Assembly (NCBI RefSeq): GCF_018279705.1
Contig: NZ_CP036498.1
Span: forward strand, 2,125,001-2,189,000
Origin: Tardiphaga alba
GTDB lineage: Bacteria > Pseudomonadota > Alphaproteobacteria > Rhizobiales > Xanthobacteraceae
Length of the DNA: 64,000 bases
Direction of reading: 5' to 3'
Shown: piece after piece, positions 27,026 through 34,413 of the stretch
Layout: each line of letters opens with the position of its first letter
How positions within the stretch are numbered: position 1 is the first letter of the stretch
Program-made: the position numbers and the translations under genes
Notes under the pieces: model-generated
The model's input: the letters and a program-made list of their open reading frames with translations, nothing else
Database searches by the model: none
Told to the model about the DNA's origin: nothing

Positions 27026-27058
27026 TCATCGAGCCCTTATTGAGAGTTTCGATATTCA

Positions 27059-27925
27059 ATGACCCTCCTCACCATCCTGTTCGACGGCGTCGCCTACGGC
27101 ATGTTGCTGTTCGTGCTCGCATGCGGGCTGGCGGTGACGCTGGGGCTGATGAATTTCGTCAATCTCGCCCATGGCGCCTTCGCCATGGCGGGCGGCTATG
27201 TCTGCGCCATTCTGGTCAATCGCATTGGCTGGCCGTTCTTCGCCGCACTTCCCATGGCCTTCATTGCCAGTGCGTTGATTGGTGCCGTGCTGGAGCGCAC
27301 GTTGTATCGCCATCTCTATCATCGCAGCCATCTCGATCAGGTGCTGTTCTCCATCGGCCTCGTCTTCATGGCGGTGACCGGCGTTGATTACGTGATGGGC
27401 TCGTCGCAGATGTTCATCAATCTGCCGTCCTATCTGCAAGGGCAGATCGATCTGTTCGGCCTTCATGTCGGCCGCTACCGTCTGATGATCGTCGTGATCT
27501 GCGGATTGCTCACCATCGCGCTGCAGCTGATCCTGTCGAAGACGCGCTTCGGCAGCCGGTTGCGCGCTGCGGTGGATGATCCGCGCGCCGCCTCGGGCCT
27601 CGGCATCAATGTGCCGCAGGTTTTTGCTTTCACTTTTGCCTTCGGTTGTGGTCTCGCCGGCATGGGCGGCGCGCTCGGCGCCGAAATCCTCGGCCTCGAT
27701 CCGCATTTCCCGCTGAAATTCATGATCTACTTCCTGATCGTCGTCACTGTCGGCGGCTCCTCCAGCATCACCGGGCCATTCTTTGCGTCGCTGCTGCTGG
27801 GCATCGGCGACGTCGCCGGCAAATATTACGTGCCGACGCTCGGCGCCTTTGTCATCTATACGCTGATGATCGTGATCCTGCTCTGGCGTCCCAACGGCCT
27901 GTTCGGCCGCAGCGCGGCGAGGTGA
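27059..27925 (+). CDS. Branched-chain-type ABC transporter permease (LivH-like, cluster 3)
   Basis: The 288-residue permease begins MTLLTILFDGVAYGMLLFVL and has the LivH hallmark GLMNFVNLAHGAFAMAGGYV at about residue 32. YFLIVVTVGGSSSITGPFFA carries the late conserved membrane motif, and TRFGSRLRAAVDDPRAASGL is the cytoplasmic coupling loop. About eight transmembrane segments are visible. It forms the channel with LivM, which starts four bases after its stop. Confidence 0.93.
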   Translation: MTLLTILFDGVAYGMLLFVLACGLAVTLGLMNFVNLAHGAFAMAGGYVCAILVNRIGWPFFAALPMAFIASALIGAVLERTLYRHLYHRSHLDQVLFSIGLVFMAVTGVDYVMGSSQMFINLPSYLQGQIDLFGLHVGRYRLMIVVICGLLTIALQLILSKTRFGSRLRAAVDDPRAASGLGINVPQVFAFTFAFGCGLAGMGGALGAEILGLDPHFPLKFMIYFLIVVTVGGSSSITGPFFASLLLGIGDVAGKYYVPTLGAFVIYTLMIVILLWRPNGLFGRSAAR

Positions 27926-27929
27926 GGGC

Positions 27930-28946
27930 ATGAAGGCGGATAGCACCACCCATCCCGAAGTCGCCACGGTCGCCATGGAAAGCGCGCGCTGGCGTTCGCC
28001 CGAGGTCGCCTTCTGGCTGCTGGCAGCGGGCTGCATCCTGCTGTTCCCGAACCGCTATCTCATCCTCACCGAGATCGCCTGGCTCGCACTATTCGCGCTC
28101 TCGCTCGATCTGATCCTCGGCTATGCCGGCATCGTCTCGCTCGGCCATGCCGCCTTCTTCGGTTTCGGCGGCTATTGCGCGGGCTTGCTGGCCCTGCATG
28201 GCATCATCAAGGAGCCCGTGCTGGCGCTGCTTGTCGCCGGCCTCGCTGCGATGCTGCTCGGTTTCGTCACCAGCTTCCTTGTCATGCGCGGATCGGATCT
28301 GACGCGATTGATGGTGACACTTGGCATCGCGCTCTTGCTGCGCGAACTCGCCAACAAGTTTTCCGGCCTCACCGGCGGCTCCGATGGCCTGCAGGGCATC
28401 GAGATGCAGCCGATCCTCGGCCTGTTCTCCTTCGACATCTTTGGCAAGGTCGGTTTCATCTATTGCCTGGTCGTGCTGTTCATCCTTTTCCTGCTCGCGC
28501 GGCGCATCGTGAATTCGCCGTTTGGTCTCTCGGTGCGGGCGATCCGCAACAATCCGCTACGTGCCTCCGCCATCGGCATTCCCGTCAATCGCCGCCTGAT
28601 CGCGATCTATACGCTTGCTGCTTTCTATGCCGGCGTCGCCGGCGCGCTCTCTACGCAGACCACCGCGCTTGCCTCCCTCGATGGTTTTGCGTTCGAGCGC
28701 TCGGCCGACCTGATGCTGGTCGTGATCATCGGCGGCACCGGCTATCTCTATGGCGGCCTGATCGGCGCCGTCATCTTCAAGCTCCTGCAGGAGCTGTTCT
28801 CCACCATCACGCCGCAATACTGGCAGTTCTGGATCGGCGCCGTGCTGGTCGTCATCGTGCTGATCGGCCGTGAACGGCTGCATCGCTGGGTGATGTTCGT
28901 GCCGCGTCTGATCGCGAGCAAGTTTTCGCGAGGCGGTGCGGCATGA
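27930..28946 (+). CDS. Branched-chain-type ABC transporter permease (LivM-like, cluster 3)
   Basis: The 338-residue permease has a soluble N-terminus of about 30 residues, then LSLDLILGYAGIVSLGHAAF, the LivM signature. FLVMRGSDLTRLMVTLGIAL and SPFGLSVRAIRNNPLRASAI (coupling loop) follow, and VVIIGGTGYLYGGLIGAVIF is the final membrane motif. Its end overlaps the livG start by four bases, so translation is coupled. Confidence 0.93.
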   Translation: MKADSTTHPEVATVAMESARWRSPEVAFWLLAAGCILLFPNRYLILTEIAWLALFALSLDLILGYAGIVSLGHAAFFGFGGYCAGLLALHGIIKEPVLALLVAGLAAMLLGFVTSFLVMRGSDLTRLMVTLGIALLLRELANKFSGLTGGSDGLQGIEMQPILGLFSFDIFGKVGFIYCLVVLFILFLLARRIVNSPFGLSVRAIRNNPLRASAIGIPVNRRLIAIYTLAAFYAGVAGALSTQTTALASLDGFAFERSADLMLVVIIGGTGYLYGGLIGAVIFKLLQELFSTITPQYWQFWIGAVLVVIVLIGRERLHRWVMFVPRLIASKFSRGGAA

Positions 28947-29695
28947 CCATCGCGCTGGAAACGTCCCATCTCGAAAAGTCCTTTGGTGGATTGCGCGTCA
29001 CCCGCGATCTCTCGCTGAAGGTCACGGCTGGCGCGCGCCATGCGCTGATCGGCCCGAACGGCGCCGGTAAGACCACGGTGATCAACCTGCTCACCGGCGT
29101 GCTGAGGCCGAATAGCGGCCGCATCAACCTTGAAGGCACCGACATCACCGACCTGCCCGTGCATAAGCGCGTGCTGCGCGGCCTGTCGCGCACCTTCCAG
29201 ATCAACCAGCTCTACCCCGATCTCACGCCGCGCGAGACCGTGGGCTTGGCTGTGTCCGAACGCCTCGGCCATGGCGGCGACTGGTGGCGCCTGATGGGCT
29301 CGCGCCGCGACGTCAATGACGAGATCGCGGAGAACCTCGCGCGCTTCCATCTGCTCGATGTGATGAACGAGCGCACCGTCACGCTGCCTTACGGAAAGCA
29401 GCGCCTGCTCGAGATCGCGGTCGCCATCGCCGCCAAGCCGCGCGTGCTGCTGCTGGACGAGCCCGCCGCCGGCGTGCCCGAAAGCGAGCGGCATGACATT
29501 CTGGCTGCAGTGGCCAGCCTGCCGCGCGATGTCACGGTGCTGCTGATCGAGCACGATATGGATCTCGTCTTCTCCTTTGCCGATCGCATCTCGGTGCTGG
29601 TCAACGGCGCCATGCTGGTGGAAGGCGCGCCCGATGAAGTTGCGCGCGATCCGCAGGTGAAGGCGGTCTATCTGGGCGAGGGCGCCGATGTCTGA
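28943..29695 (+). CDS. Branched-chain-type ABC transporter ATP-binding protein (LivG-like, cluster 3)
   Basis: ATPase of 250 residues with Walker A GPNGAGKTT, LSRTFQINQLYPDLTPRETV, TLPYGKQRLLEIAVAIA in the signature position, Walker B VLLLDEPAAGVPESE and IEHDMDLVFSFADRISVL. Start and stop overlap livM and livF by four and eight bases. It powers transport jointly with the LivF-like subunit downstream. Confidence 0.93.
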   Translation: MTIALETSHLEKSFGGLRVTRDLSLKVTAGARHALIGPNGAGKTTVINLLTGVLRPNSGRINLEGTDITDLPVHKRVLRGLSRTFQINQLYPDLTPRETVGLAVSERLGHGGDWWRLMGSRRDVNDEIAENLARFHLLDVMNERTVTLPYGKQRLLEIAVAIAAKPRVLLLDEPAAGVPESERHDILAAVASLPRDVTVLLIEHDMDLVFSFADRISVLVNGAMLVEGAPDEVARDPQVKAVYLGEGADV

Positions 29696-30557
29696 GCTCC
29701 TTGCCATCACCGATCTCCGCGCCGGCTATGGCGAAGCCGTCGTCATTCCGAAAATGACGCTGTCGCTCGGCGAAGGCCAGGTGCTGGCACTACTTGGCCG
29801 CAACGGCACGGGCAAGACGACCTTGATCAATTCCATCGTCGGCGTGACGCGCCGCTTTAGCGGCACGGTCAAGGTTGGGGCCAGGGATTTCACCACGCTG
29901 CGCGCCGACCAGCGTGCCCGCGGCGGTATCGGCTGGGTGCCGCAGGAGCGCAACATCTTCCGCTCGCTCACGGTGGAAGAGAACATGACAGCTGTGGCGC
30001 AGCCCGGGGAATGGACCGTCAACAAGGTCTACGAGATGTTTCCGCGTCTCGAAGAGCGCAAGAACAACTTTGGCAATCAGCTTTCGGGCGGCGAGCAGCA
30101 GATGCTGGCGGTCGGCCGCGCGCTGGTGCTGAACCCGAAAGTGCTGCTGCTCGACGAGCCGACCGAAGGTCTGGCCCCGATCATCGTCGAGGAATTGCTG
30201 TCGGCCATCGGCAAGATCTCACGCACCGGTGGCATCTGTTCCATCATCGTGGAACAGAATGCGCGAAAGATTCTGGGCCTTGCTGACCGGGTCGTGATAT
30301 TGGAGCGCGGCACGATCGTGCATGATGCCGCCAGCGAGACGCTGAAGGCCGATCCGTCCGTGCTCGACCATTTCCTCGGTGTCGCCGGCGCCGCGGGGAC
30401 AAGAACAAACATCAATCTGCCAACTGATCATCTGGGAGTATCACATGCAGAGAACCAAAGCCCCGTTCCGCGCCGACGAAGTCGGCAGCCTTCTGCGTCC
30501 GGCCTCCATCAAGGAAGCGCGCGCCAAGCTGGAAAAGGGCGAAATCAGCGCCGATGA
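29688..30557 (+). CDS. Branched-chain-type ABC transporter ATP-binding protein (LivF-like, cluster 3) with unusual C-terminal extension
   Basis: ATPase of 289 residues. Walker A is GRNGTGKTT, signature QLSGGEQQML, Walker B VLLLDEPTEGLAPI, and IIVEQNARKILGLADRVVIL is the LivF closing motif. The normal family end falls near residue 235 (VLDHFLGVAGAAG). Here the frame continues for over 50 more residues (GVSHAENQSPVPRRRSRQPS and onward, arginine-rich) and runs 113 bases into the next gene in another frame. A lost stop codon or an upstream indel near 30370-30410 could explain it. The ATPase core is intact, so transport function is expected. Confidence 0.9.
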   Translation: MSELLAITDLRAGYGEAVVIPKMTLSLGEGQVLALLGRNGTGKTTLINSIVGVTRRFSGTVKVGARDFTTLRADQRARGGIGWVPQERNIFRSLTVEENMTAVAQPGEWTVNKVYEMFPRLEERKNNFGNQLSGGEQQMLAVGRALVLNPKVLLLDEPTEGLAPIIVEELLSAIGKISRTGGICSIIVEQNARKILGLADRVVILERGTIVHDAASETLKADPSVLDHFLGVAGAAGTRTNINLPTDHLGVSHAENQSPVPRRRSRQPSASGLHQGSARQAGKGRNQRR

Positions 30558-31563
30558 TCTGCGCAAGGTCGAGGATCTCGAAATCGAGAAAGTGGTGCAT
30601 CGTCAGGCATCGGTCGGCCTCAAGCTCGCCACCGACGGCGAATTCCGGCGCTCCTGGTGGCACTTCGATTTCCTCGCCAAGCTGACCGGCTGCGAGCTTT
30701 ATCACCCCGACACCGGCATCCAATTCACCGGTGTCGAAACCCGCCATGACTCGGTGCGCGTGATCGGCAAGCTGGATTTCCCCGACGATCATCCGATGCT
30801 CGATCACTTCCGCTTCCTCAAGCGGCATGCCGATATCGCTGGCGTCGCGGCGAAGATGACGATCCCGTCACCGGCCGTGCTGCATTTCCGCGGCGGCCGC
30901 AAGGCGATCTCGAAAGAGGTCTATCCGGATATCGACGTGTTTTTCGAGGATCTCGGCAAGACCTATCGCAAGGCCGTAAAGGCCTTCTACGATGCGGGCT
31001 GCCGCTATCTCCAGTTCGACGACACGGTCTGGGCCTATCTCTGCTCGGAAGACGAGCTGAATAAAGTGCGCGCCCGCGGCGAGGATGCCGATAATCTGCA
31101 GCAGATCTATTCCCGCATCATCAATTACGCCATCGCCGATCGCCCCGCCGACATGGTGATCACCACGCATGTGTGCCGCGGCAATTTCCGCTCCACCTGG
31201 ATTTCCTCGGGCGGCTATGAACCGGTGGCGGAAACGCTGCTCGCCGGCACCAATTACGACGGCTACTTCCTGGAATACGATAGCGACCGCGCCGGCGGCT
31301 TCGAACCGCTGCGCTTCCTGCCCAAGGGCAACAAGGTCGTGGTCGTCGGCGTCATCACCTCGAAATTCGGCGAGCTGGAAAAGAAGGAAGACATCCTGGC
31401 CCGCATGAAGGAAGCGGCAAAGTTCGCACCGCTCGAGCAACTTGCCGTCTCCCCGCAATGCGGCTTCGCCTCCACCGAAGAGGGCAACATCCTCAGCGAG
31501 GATGAGCAGTGGGCAAAACTGAAGCTCGCAGTGGATGTGTCAAACGAGCTTTGGGGGAAGTGA
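30445..31563 (+). CDS. MetE-like (cobalamin-independent methionine synthase C-terminal domain) methyltransferase
   Basis: The 372-residue protein corresponds to the catalytic barrel of MetE alone; full MetE is about 750 residues. All four zinc ligands of the family appear in order: His242 and Cys244 (ITTHVCRGN), Glu277 (YFLEYDSD) and Cys339 (VSPQCGFAST). The start ATG at 30445 has gggag six bases upstream. Such short proteins transfer methyl or alkyl groups to thiols; some make methionine from other methyl donors, others act in catabolism (the coenzyme M transferases belong here). As the last gene of a MarR-controlled uptake operon, it may act on the imported compound. A strong terminator follows at 31587-31613. 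Confidence 0.87.
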   Translation: MQRTKAPFRADEVGSLLRPASIKEARAKLEKGEISADDLRKVEDLEIEKVVHRQASVGLKLATDGEFRRSWWHFDFLAKLTGCELYHPDTGIQFTGVETRHDSVRVIGKLDFPDDHPMLDHFRFLKRHADIAGVAAKMTIPSPAVLHFRGGRKAISKEVYPDIDVFFEDLGKTYRKAVKAFYDAGCRYLQFDDTVWAYLCSEDELNKVRARGEDADNLQQIYSRIINYAIADRPADMVITTHVCRGNFRSTWISSGGYEPVAETLLAGTNYDGYFLEYDSDRAGGFEPLRFLPKGNKVVVVGVITSKFGELEKKEDILARMKEAAKFAPLEQLAVSPQCGFASTEEGNILSEDEQWAKLKLAVDVSNELWGK

Positions 31564-31586
31564 GTTTCCCGATCTGACGAGATGCA

Positions 31587-31613
31587 AATGCCCGGCTCAT
31601 GCCGGGCATTTTT
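31587..31613 (+). terminator. Rho-independent terminator after liv cluster 3 / MetE-like gene
   Basis: The stem aatgcccggc / gccgggcatt has ten perfect pairs with the loop tcat and is followed by ttt and an AT-rich stretch. It lies 24 bases after the MetE-like stop and marks the end of the livK-to-metE-like transcription unit. Confidence 0.85.
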
Positions 31614-31627
31614 ATATGTGCGTGCCG

Positions 31628-31713
31628 TAGGGCGGATTAGCGAAGCGTAATCTGCCCGCCGAATACATGATTGCAACTCCGCGGCGGATTACACCTTCGG
31701 CTAATCCGCCCTT
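31628..31713. repeat. Palindromic intergenic repeat, family B copy 2, next to the IS110 element
   Basis: Arms agggcggattagcgaagcgt and ggattacaccttcggctaat face each other and can fold into a long imperfect stem, with ggcggatta/taatccgcc pairs at the ends. The style resembles the repeat at 14859-14948. It lies just upstream of the IS110-family element. Members of that transposase family are known to insert in or near REP-type palindromes, so this may mark the target site. Confidence 0.65.
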
Positions 31714-31741
31714 GTAATAGCCCGACCTGTTATTGTGAGGC

Positions 31742-31788
31742 CATTCCGAGAGGAATGCTCTGCCGCGGAGTGCAATCCGCGGCAGAGC
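31742..31788 (+). ncRNA. Tandem hairpins upstream of IS110 transposase; candidate bridge RNA region
   Basis: Two hairpins lie in the non-coding left part of the element: cattcc/ggaatg (31742-31757, loop gaga) and gctctgccgcgga/tccgcggcagagc (31757-31788, 13 perfect pairs, loop gtgcaa). The transposase starts at 31920. IS110-group elements encode a structured bridge RNA in the non-coding left end that pairs with target and donor DNA. Position and structure suit such an RNA, but the pairing loops have not been identified here and the element's left end is not defined, so this is a candidate only. Confidence 0.35.
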
Positions 31789-31919
31789 GCTGGCGATCGG
31801 ATCGTATCCGCCCTGAGTCGTCTGAGACTGTCTCGTAGCGGGATCGCGCCAGCACCTTCATCGGACCCGGATGGTTGCCGGAACTCAAGGTTCGCTTTCA
31901 CAAGGCAGGGTCGAGGAAG

Positions 31920-32870
31920 ATGACACAGACTATCACACAGGTGGCCGGTATCGATACGGCCAAGCACAAGCTCGATATCGCGCTGCACGGCCAGTCAAAG
32001 CGATGGCAGATCGAGAATTGCGTCAGTGGATGGCGGGATCTGGCGTCACGCCTCGCCGGAGCTGGCGTCAACAAGGTCGGAATCGAAGCCACCGGCGGCT
32101 ACGAAAGCGGCGTCGTTGCCTATTTGCGGGGAGCCGGCTTTGTGGTTCTGCTGCTGCAACCGCTACAGGTGAAAAACTTTGCAAAGTCACGGCTACGCCG
32201 CGCCAAAAATGACGCTCTCGATGCCGAACTGATCGCCGCTTACACCGCGCAGGCCGAGCCGCGCGATATTGCGCCGGACGCCAGACTGACGGGATTAGCG
32301 GGCCAACTCACCTTTGTTGAGCAGACTGAGGAGGACATCGCCCGTCTCAAAATCCGCCTCGAGCATATTGGCGAGCCACAGCAGCGACGTCTTTATCTTC
32401 GCGACATTGCGCGTTTGCAGGCGCGGCGCCGGGCCGAACTCAAGCGGATTGCTGCTCTGCTGCGCCAGCATGATGATCTGGCGCGGCGCCTCGCCTTGGT
32501 GCTTAGCATTCCCGGTATCGGCGAACGCACCGCGCTTGCCATCGTCATCCGCATGCCTGAGCTCGGCCAGATCAGCCGCGAGGAAGCTGCAGCTTTGGCT
32601 GGCCTTGCGCCGTTTGATAACGACAGCGGCAAGCACCGTGGCCAACGCCATATTGCCGGCGGGCGCGATCGGCTGCGCCGGTCGCTGTACGCGGCCGCTT
32701 TGCCGGCTTCATTCCGGTGGAATGCGGCTCTGATCGACCTCTACCGACGATTGATGGCCCGTGGGAAAGCCCACCAGGCCGCACTCATCGCCTGTGCCAG
32801 GAAGCTCATCGTCTACGCTAACACCGTCGTCCAGCGCGGAACTCCGTGGATCAAAAGTCCCGCGCTTTAA
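31920..32870 (+). mobile_element. IS110-family transposase gene (complete)
   Basis: The 316-residue transposase has the IS110 RuvC-like N-domain with DEDD residues Asp12 (VAGIDTAKHKLD), Glu56 (GIEATGGYE), Asp98 and Asp101 (RAKNDALDAELIA), and the C-terminal Transposase_20 domain with VLSIPGIGERTALAIVI and LAGLAPFDNDSGKHRG, where Ser236 fits the catalytic serine. The ATG at 31920 is preceded by gaggaag; longer upstream starts are not conserved in character. No frameshift or stop is visible, so it may be active. No terminal inverted repeats are evident, as expected for the IS110 group. The right end must lie within the 18 bases between its stop and the end of ugd. Confidence 0.93.
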
Positions 32871-32888
32871 TGGTTGCTACGGCGGCGC

Positions 32889-34202
32889 TTAACCTCGTCC
32901 GCGTCCCACGCTCTCATATGTAAACCCAGCCTTCTCCATCTCGTCCGGCCGATACACGTTGCGCAGATCGACCAGCACCGGCTGCTTCATCTTCGCCTTC
33001 AGCTGCGCAAGATCGAGCGCGCGGAATTGCTCCCACTCGGTCACGATCACCAGCGCGTCTGCGCCATCGGCGCAGGCATAGGCATCGTCGCAATAGGTGA
33101 CGGAGGCGGGCAGTTCGGGCTTGGCCTGCTCCATGCCGACGGGGTCGTAGGCCTGCACGCTGGCGCCGAGATCCTGCAGCGCTGTGATCAGCGGGATCGA
33201 CGGCGCTTCACGCATGTCATCGGTGTTGGGCTTGAAGGTGAGGCCGAGCACGCCGACAGTTTTGCCGCGGAGGCTGCCGCCTAGGGCGTGCTGGACTTTG
33301 CGCGCCATTGCGCGCTTGCGATTGTCGTTGACCGAGAGCACGGCTTCGACGATGCGCAGCGGGGCTTCATAGTCCTGGCCGGTTTTCACCAGCGCGCGCG
33401 TATCTTTCGGAAAGCAGGAGCCGCCGAAACCGGGGCCGGCGTGCAAAAACTTACCACCGATGCGGTTGTCGAGGCCGATGCCGCGGGCGACGTCCTGCAC
33501 ATCGGCGCCGGTGCGCTCGGCGAGATCGGCGATTTCATTGATGAAGGTGATCTTGGTGGCGAGAAACGCATTGGCTGCGTATTTGATCAGTTCGGCGGTG
33601 CGGCGGCCCGTATACATGATCGGCGCCTGGTTCAGGTAAAGCGGCCGATAGATCTCGGCGACTACTTTCTGAGCGCGCTCGTCCTCGGTGCCGACCACGA
33701 TACGGTCGGGATGCTTGAAATCGCGGATCGCCGCACCCTCGCGCAAAAACTCGGGATTCGAGGCGACGGCGACATCGGCGGCCGGATTGGCTTCCTTGAT
33801 GATGCGCTCCACCTCGTCGCCGGTGCCGACCGGAACGGTGGATTTGGTGATGACCACCGTGAAACCCTGAACATTCGCCGCGATTTCGCGGGCGGCGGCG
33901 TGGACATAGGAGAGGTCGGCGTGGCCGTCGCCACGGCGGGACGGGGTGCCGACGGCGATGAACACCGCATCGGCCTGCGCGACGGGGCCGGCGAGATCGG
34001 TGGCGAAGGAGAGCCGGCCGGATTTCACATTGCTGGCAACGAGGGCGTCGAGGCCGGGCTCGTAGATCGGGATTTCACCGCGCTCGAGAGCTTCGATCTT
34101 GCGGTTGTCCTTGTCCACGCAGGTCACCTGGTGGCCGAAATCGGCAAAACAGGCCCCCGAGACGAGGCCAACATAACCGGTGCCGATCATCGCAATGCGC
34201 AT
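32889..34202 (-). CDS. ugd: UDP-glucose 6-dehydrogenase
   Basis: The 437-residue enzyme oxidises UDP-glucose to UDP-glucuronate with two NAD. The N-terminal Rossmann motif is MRIAMIGTGYVGLVSGACFA, the catalytic cysteine is in GFGGSCFPKDTRALV (about residue 264), and GLTFKPNTDDMREAPSIPL marks the UDP-binding domain. It provides substrate for the two UDP-glucuronate epimerases in this window (981-1997, 52163-53155), although it is not linked to either. The IS110 element sits within 18 bases of its stop codon; the coding end looks complete (YESVGRGRG). Confidence 0.96.
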   Translation of the reverse strand: MRIAMIGTGYVGLVSGACFADFGHQVTCVDKDNRKIEALERGEIPIYEPGLDALVASNVKSGRLSFATDLAGPVAQADAVFIAVGTPSRRGDGHADLSYVHAAAREIAANVQGFTVVITKSTVPVGTGDEVERIIKEANPAADVAVASNPEFLREGAAIRDFKHPDRIVVGTEDERAQKVVAEIYRPLYLNQAPIMYTGRRTAELIKYAANAFLATKITFINEIADLAERTGADVQDVARGIGLDNRIGGKFLHAGPGFGGSCFPKDTRALVKTGQDYEAPLRIVEAVLSVNDNRKRAMARKVQHALGGSLRGKTVGVLGLTFKPNTDDMREAPSIPLITALQDLGASVQAYDPVGMEQAKPELPASVTYCDDAYACADGADALVIVTEWEQFRALDLAQLKAKMKQPVLVDLRNVYRPDEMEKAGFTYESVGRGRG

Positions 34203-34331
34203 GGAAACAACCTTGTCTGGAACGCTCGAGAGCGGAAGTGACGCCGCGGCGTCTTAACAAAACGGGGCGACTGTCACACGACAATTCGGAACATGGGCGG
34301 GTTATTTCCCCTGTGGGCAGGACGTGCTAAG

Positions 34332-34360
34332 GAGTGGGCAGAATATATATCTGCCCACTC
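34332..34360. promoter_or_regulatory. Perfect 11-bp inverted repeat with AT-rich centre upstream of HTH-methyltransferase gene
   Basis: The arms gagtgggcaga (34332-34342) and tctgcccactc (34350-34360) are exact complements around atatata. The repeat ends 53 bases before the ATG at 34414. The AT-rich centre could overlap a -10 element. There is no T run after it, which argues against a terminator; a dimeric DNA-binding protein site is the most natural reading, with autoregulation by the downstream HTH protein as inference. Confidence 0.5.
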
Positions 34361-34413
34361 GTCGCCGTCTGGCTGCCGCAAGTCTGCCATACGTTTTGCC
34401 GCAAGAAAGCCAG

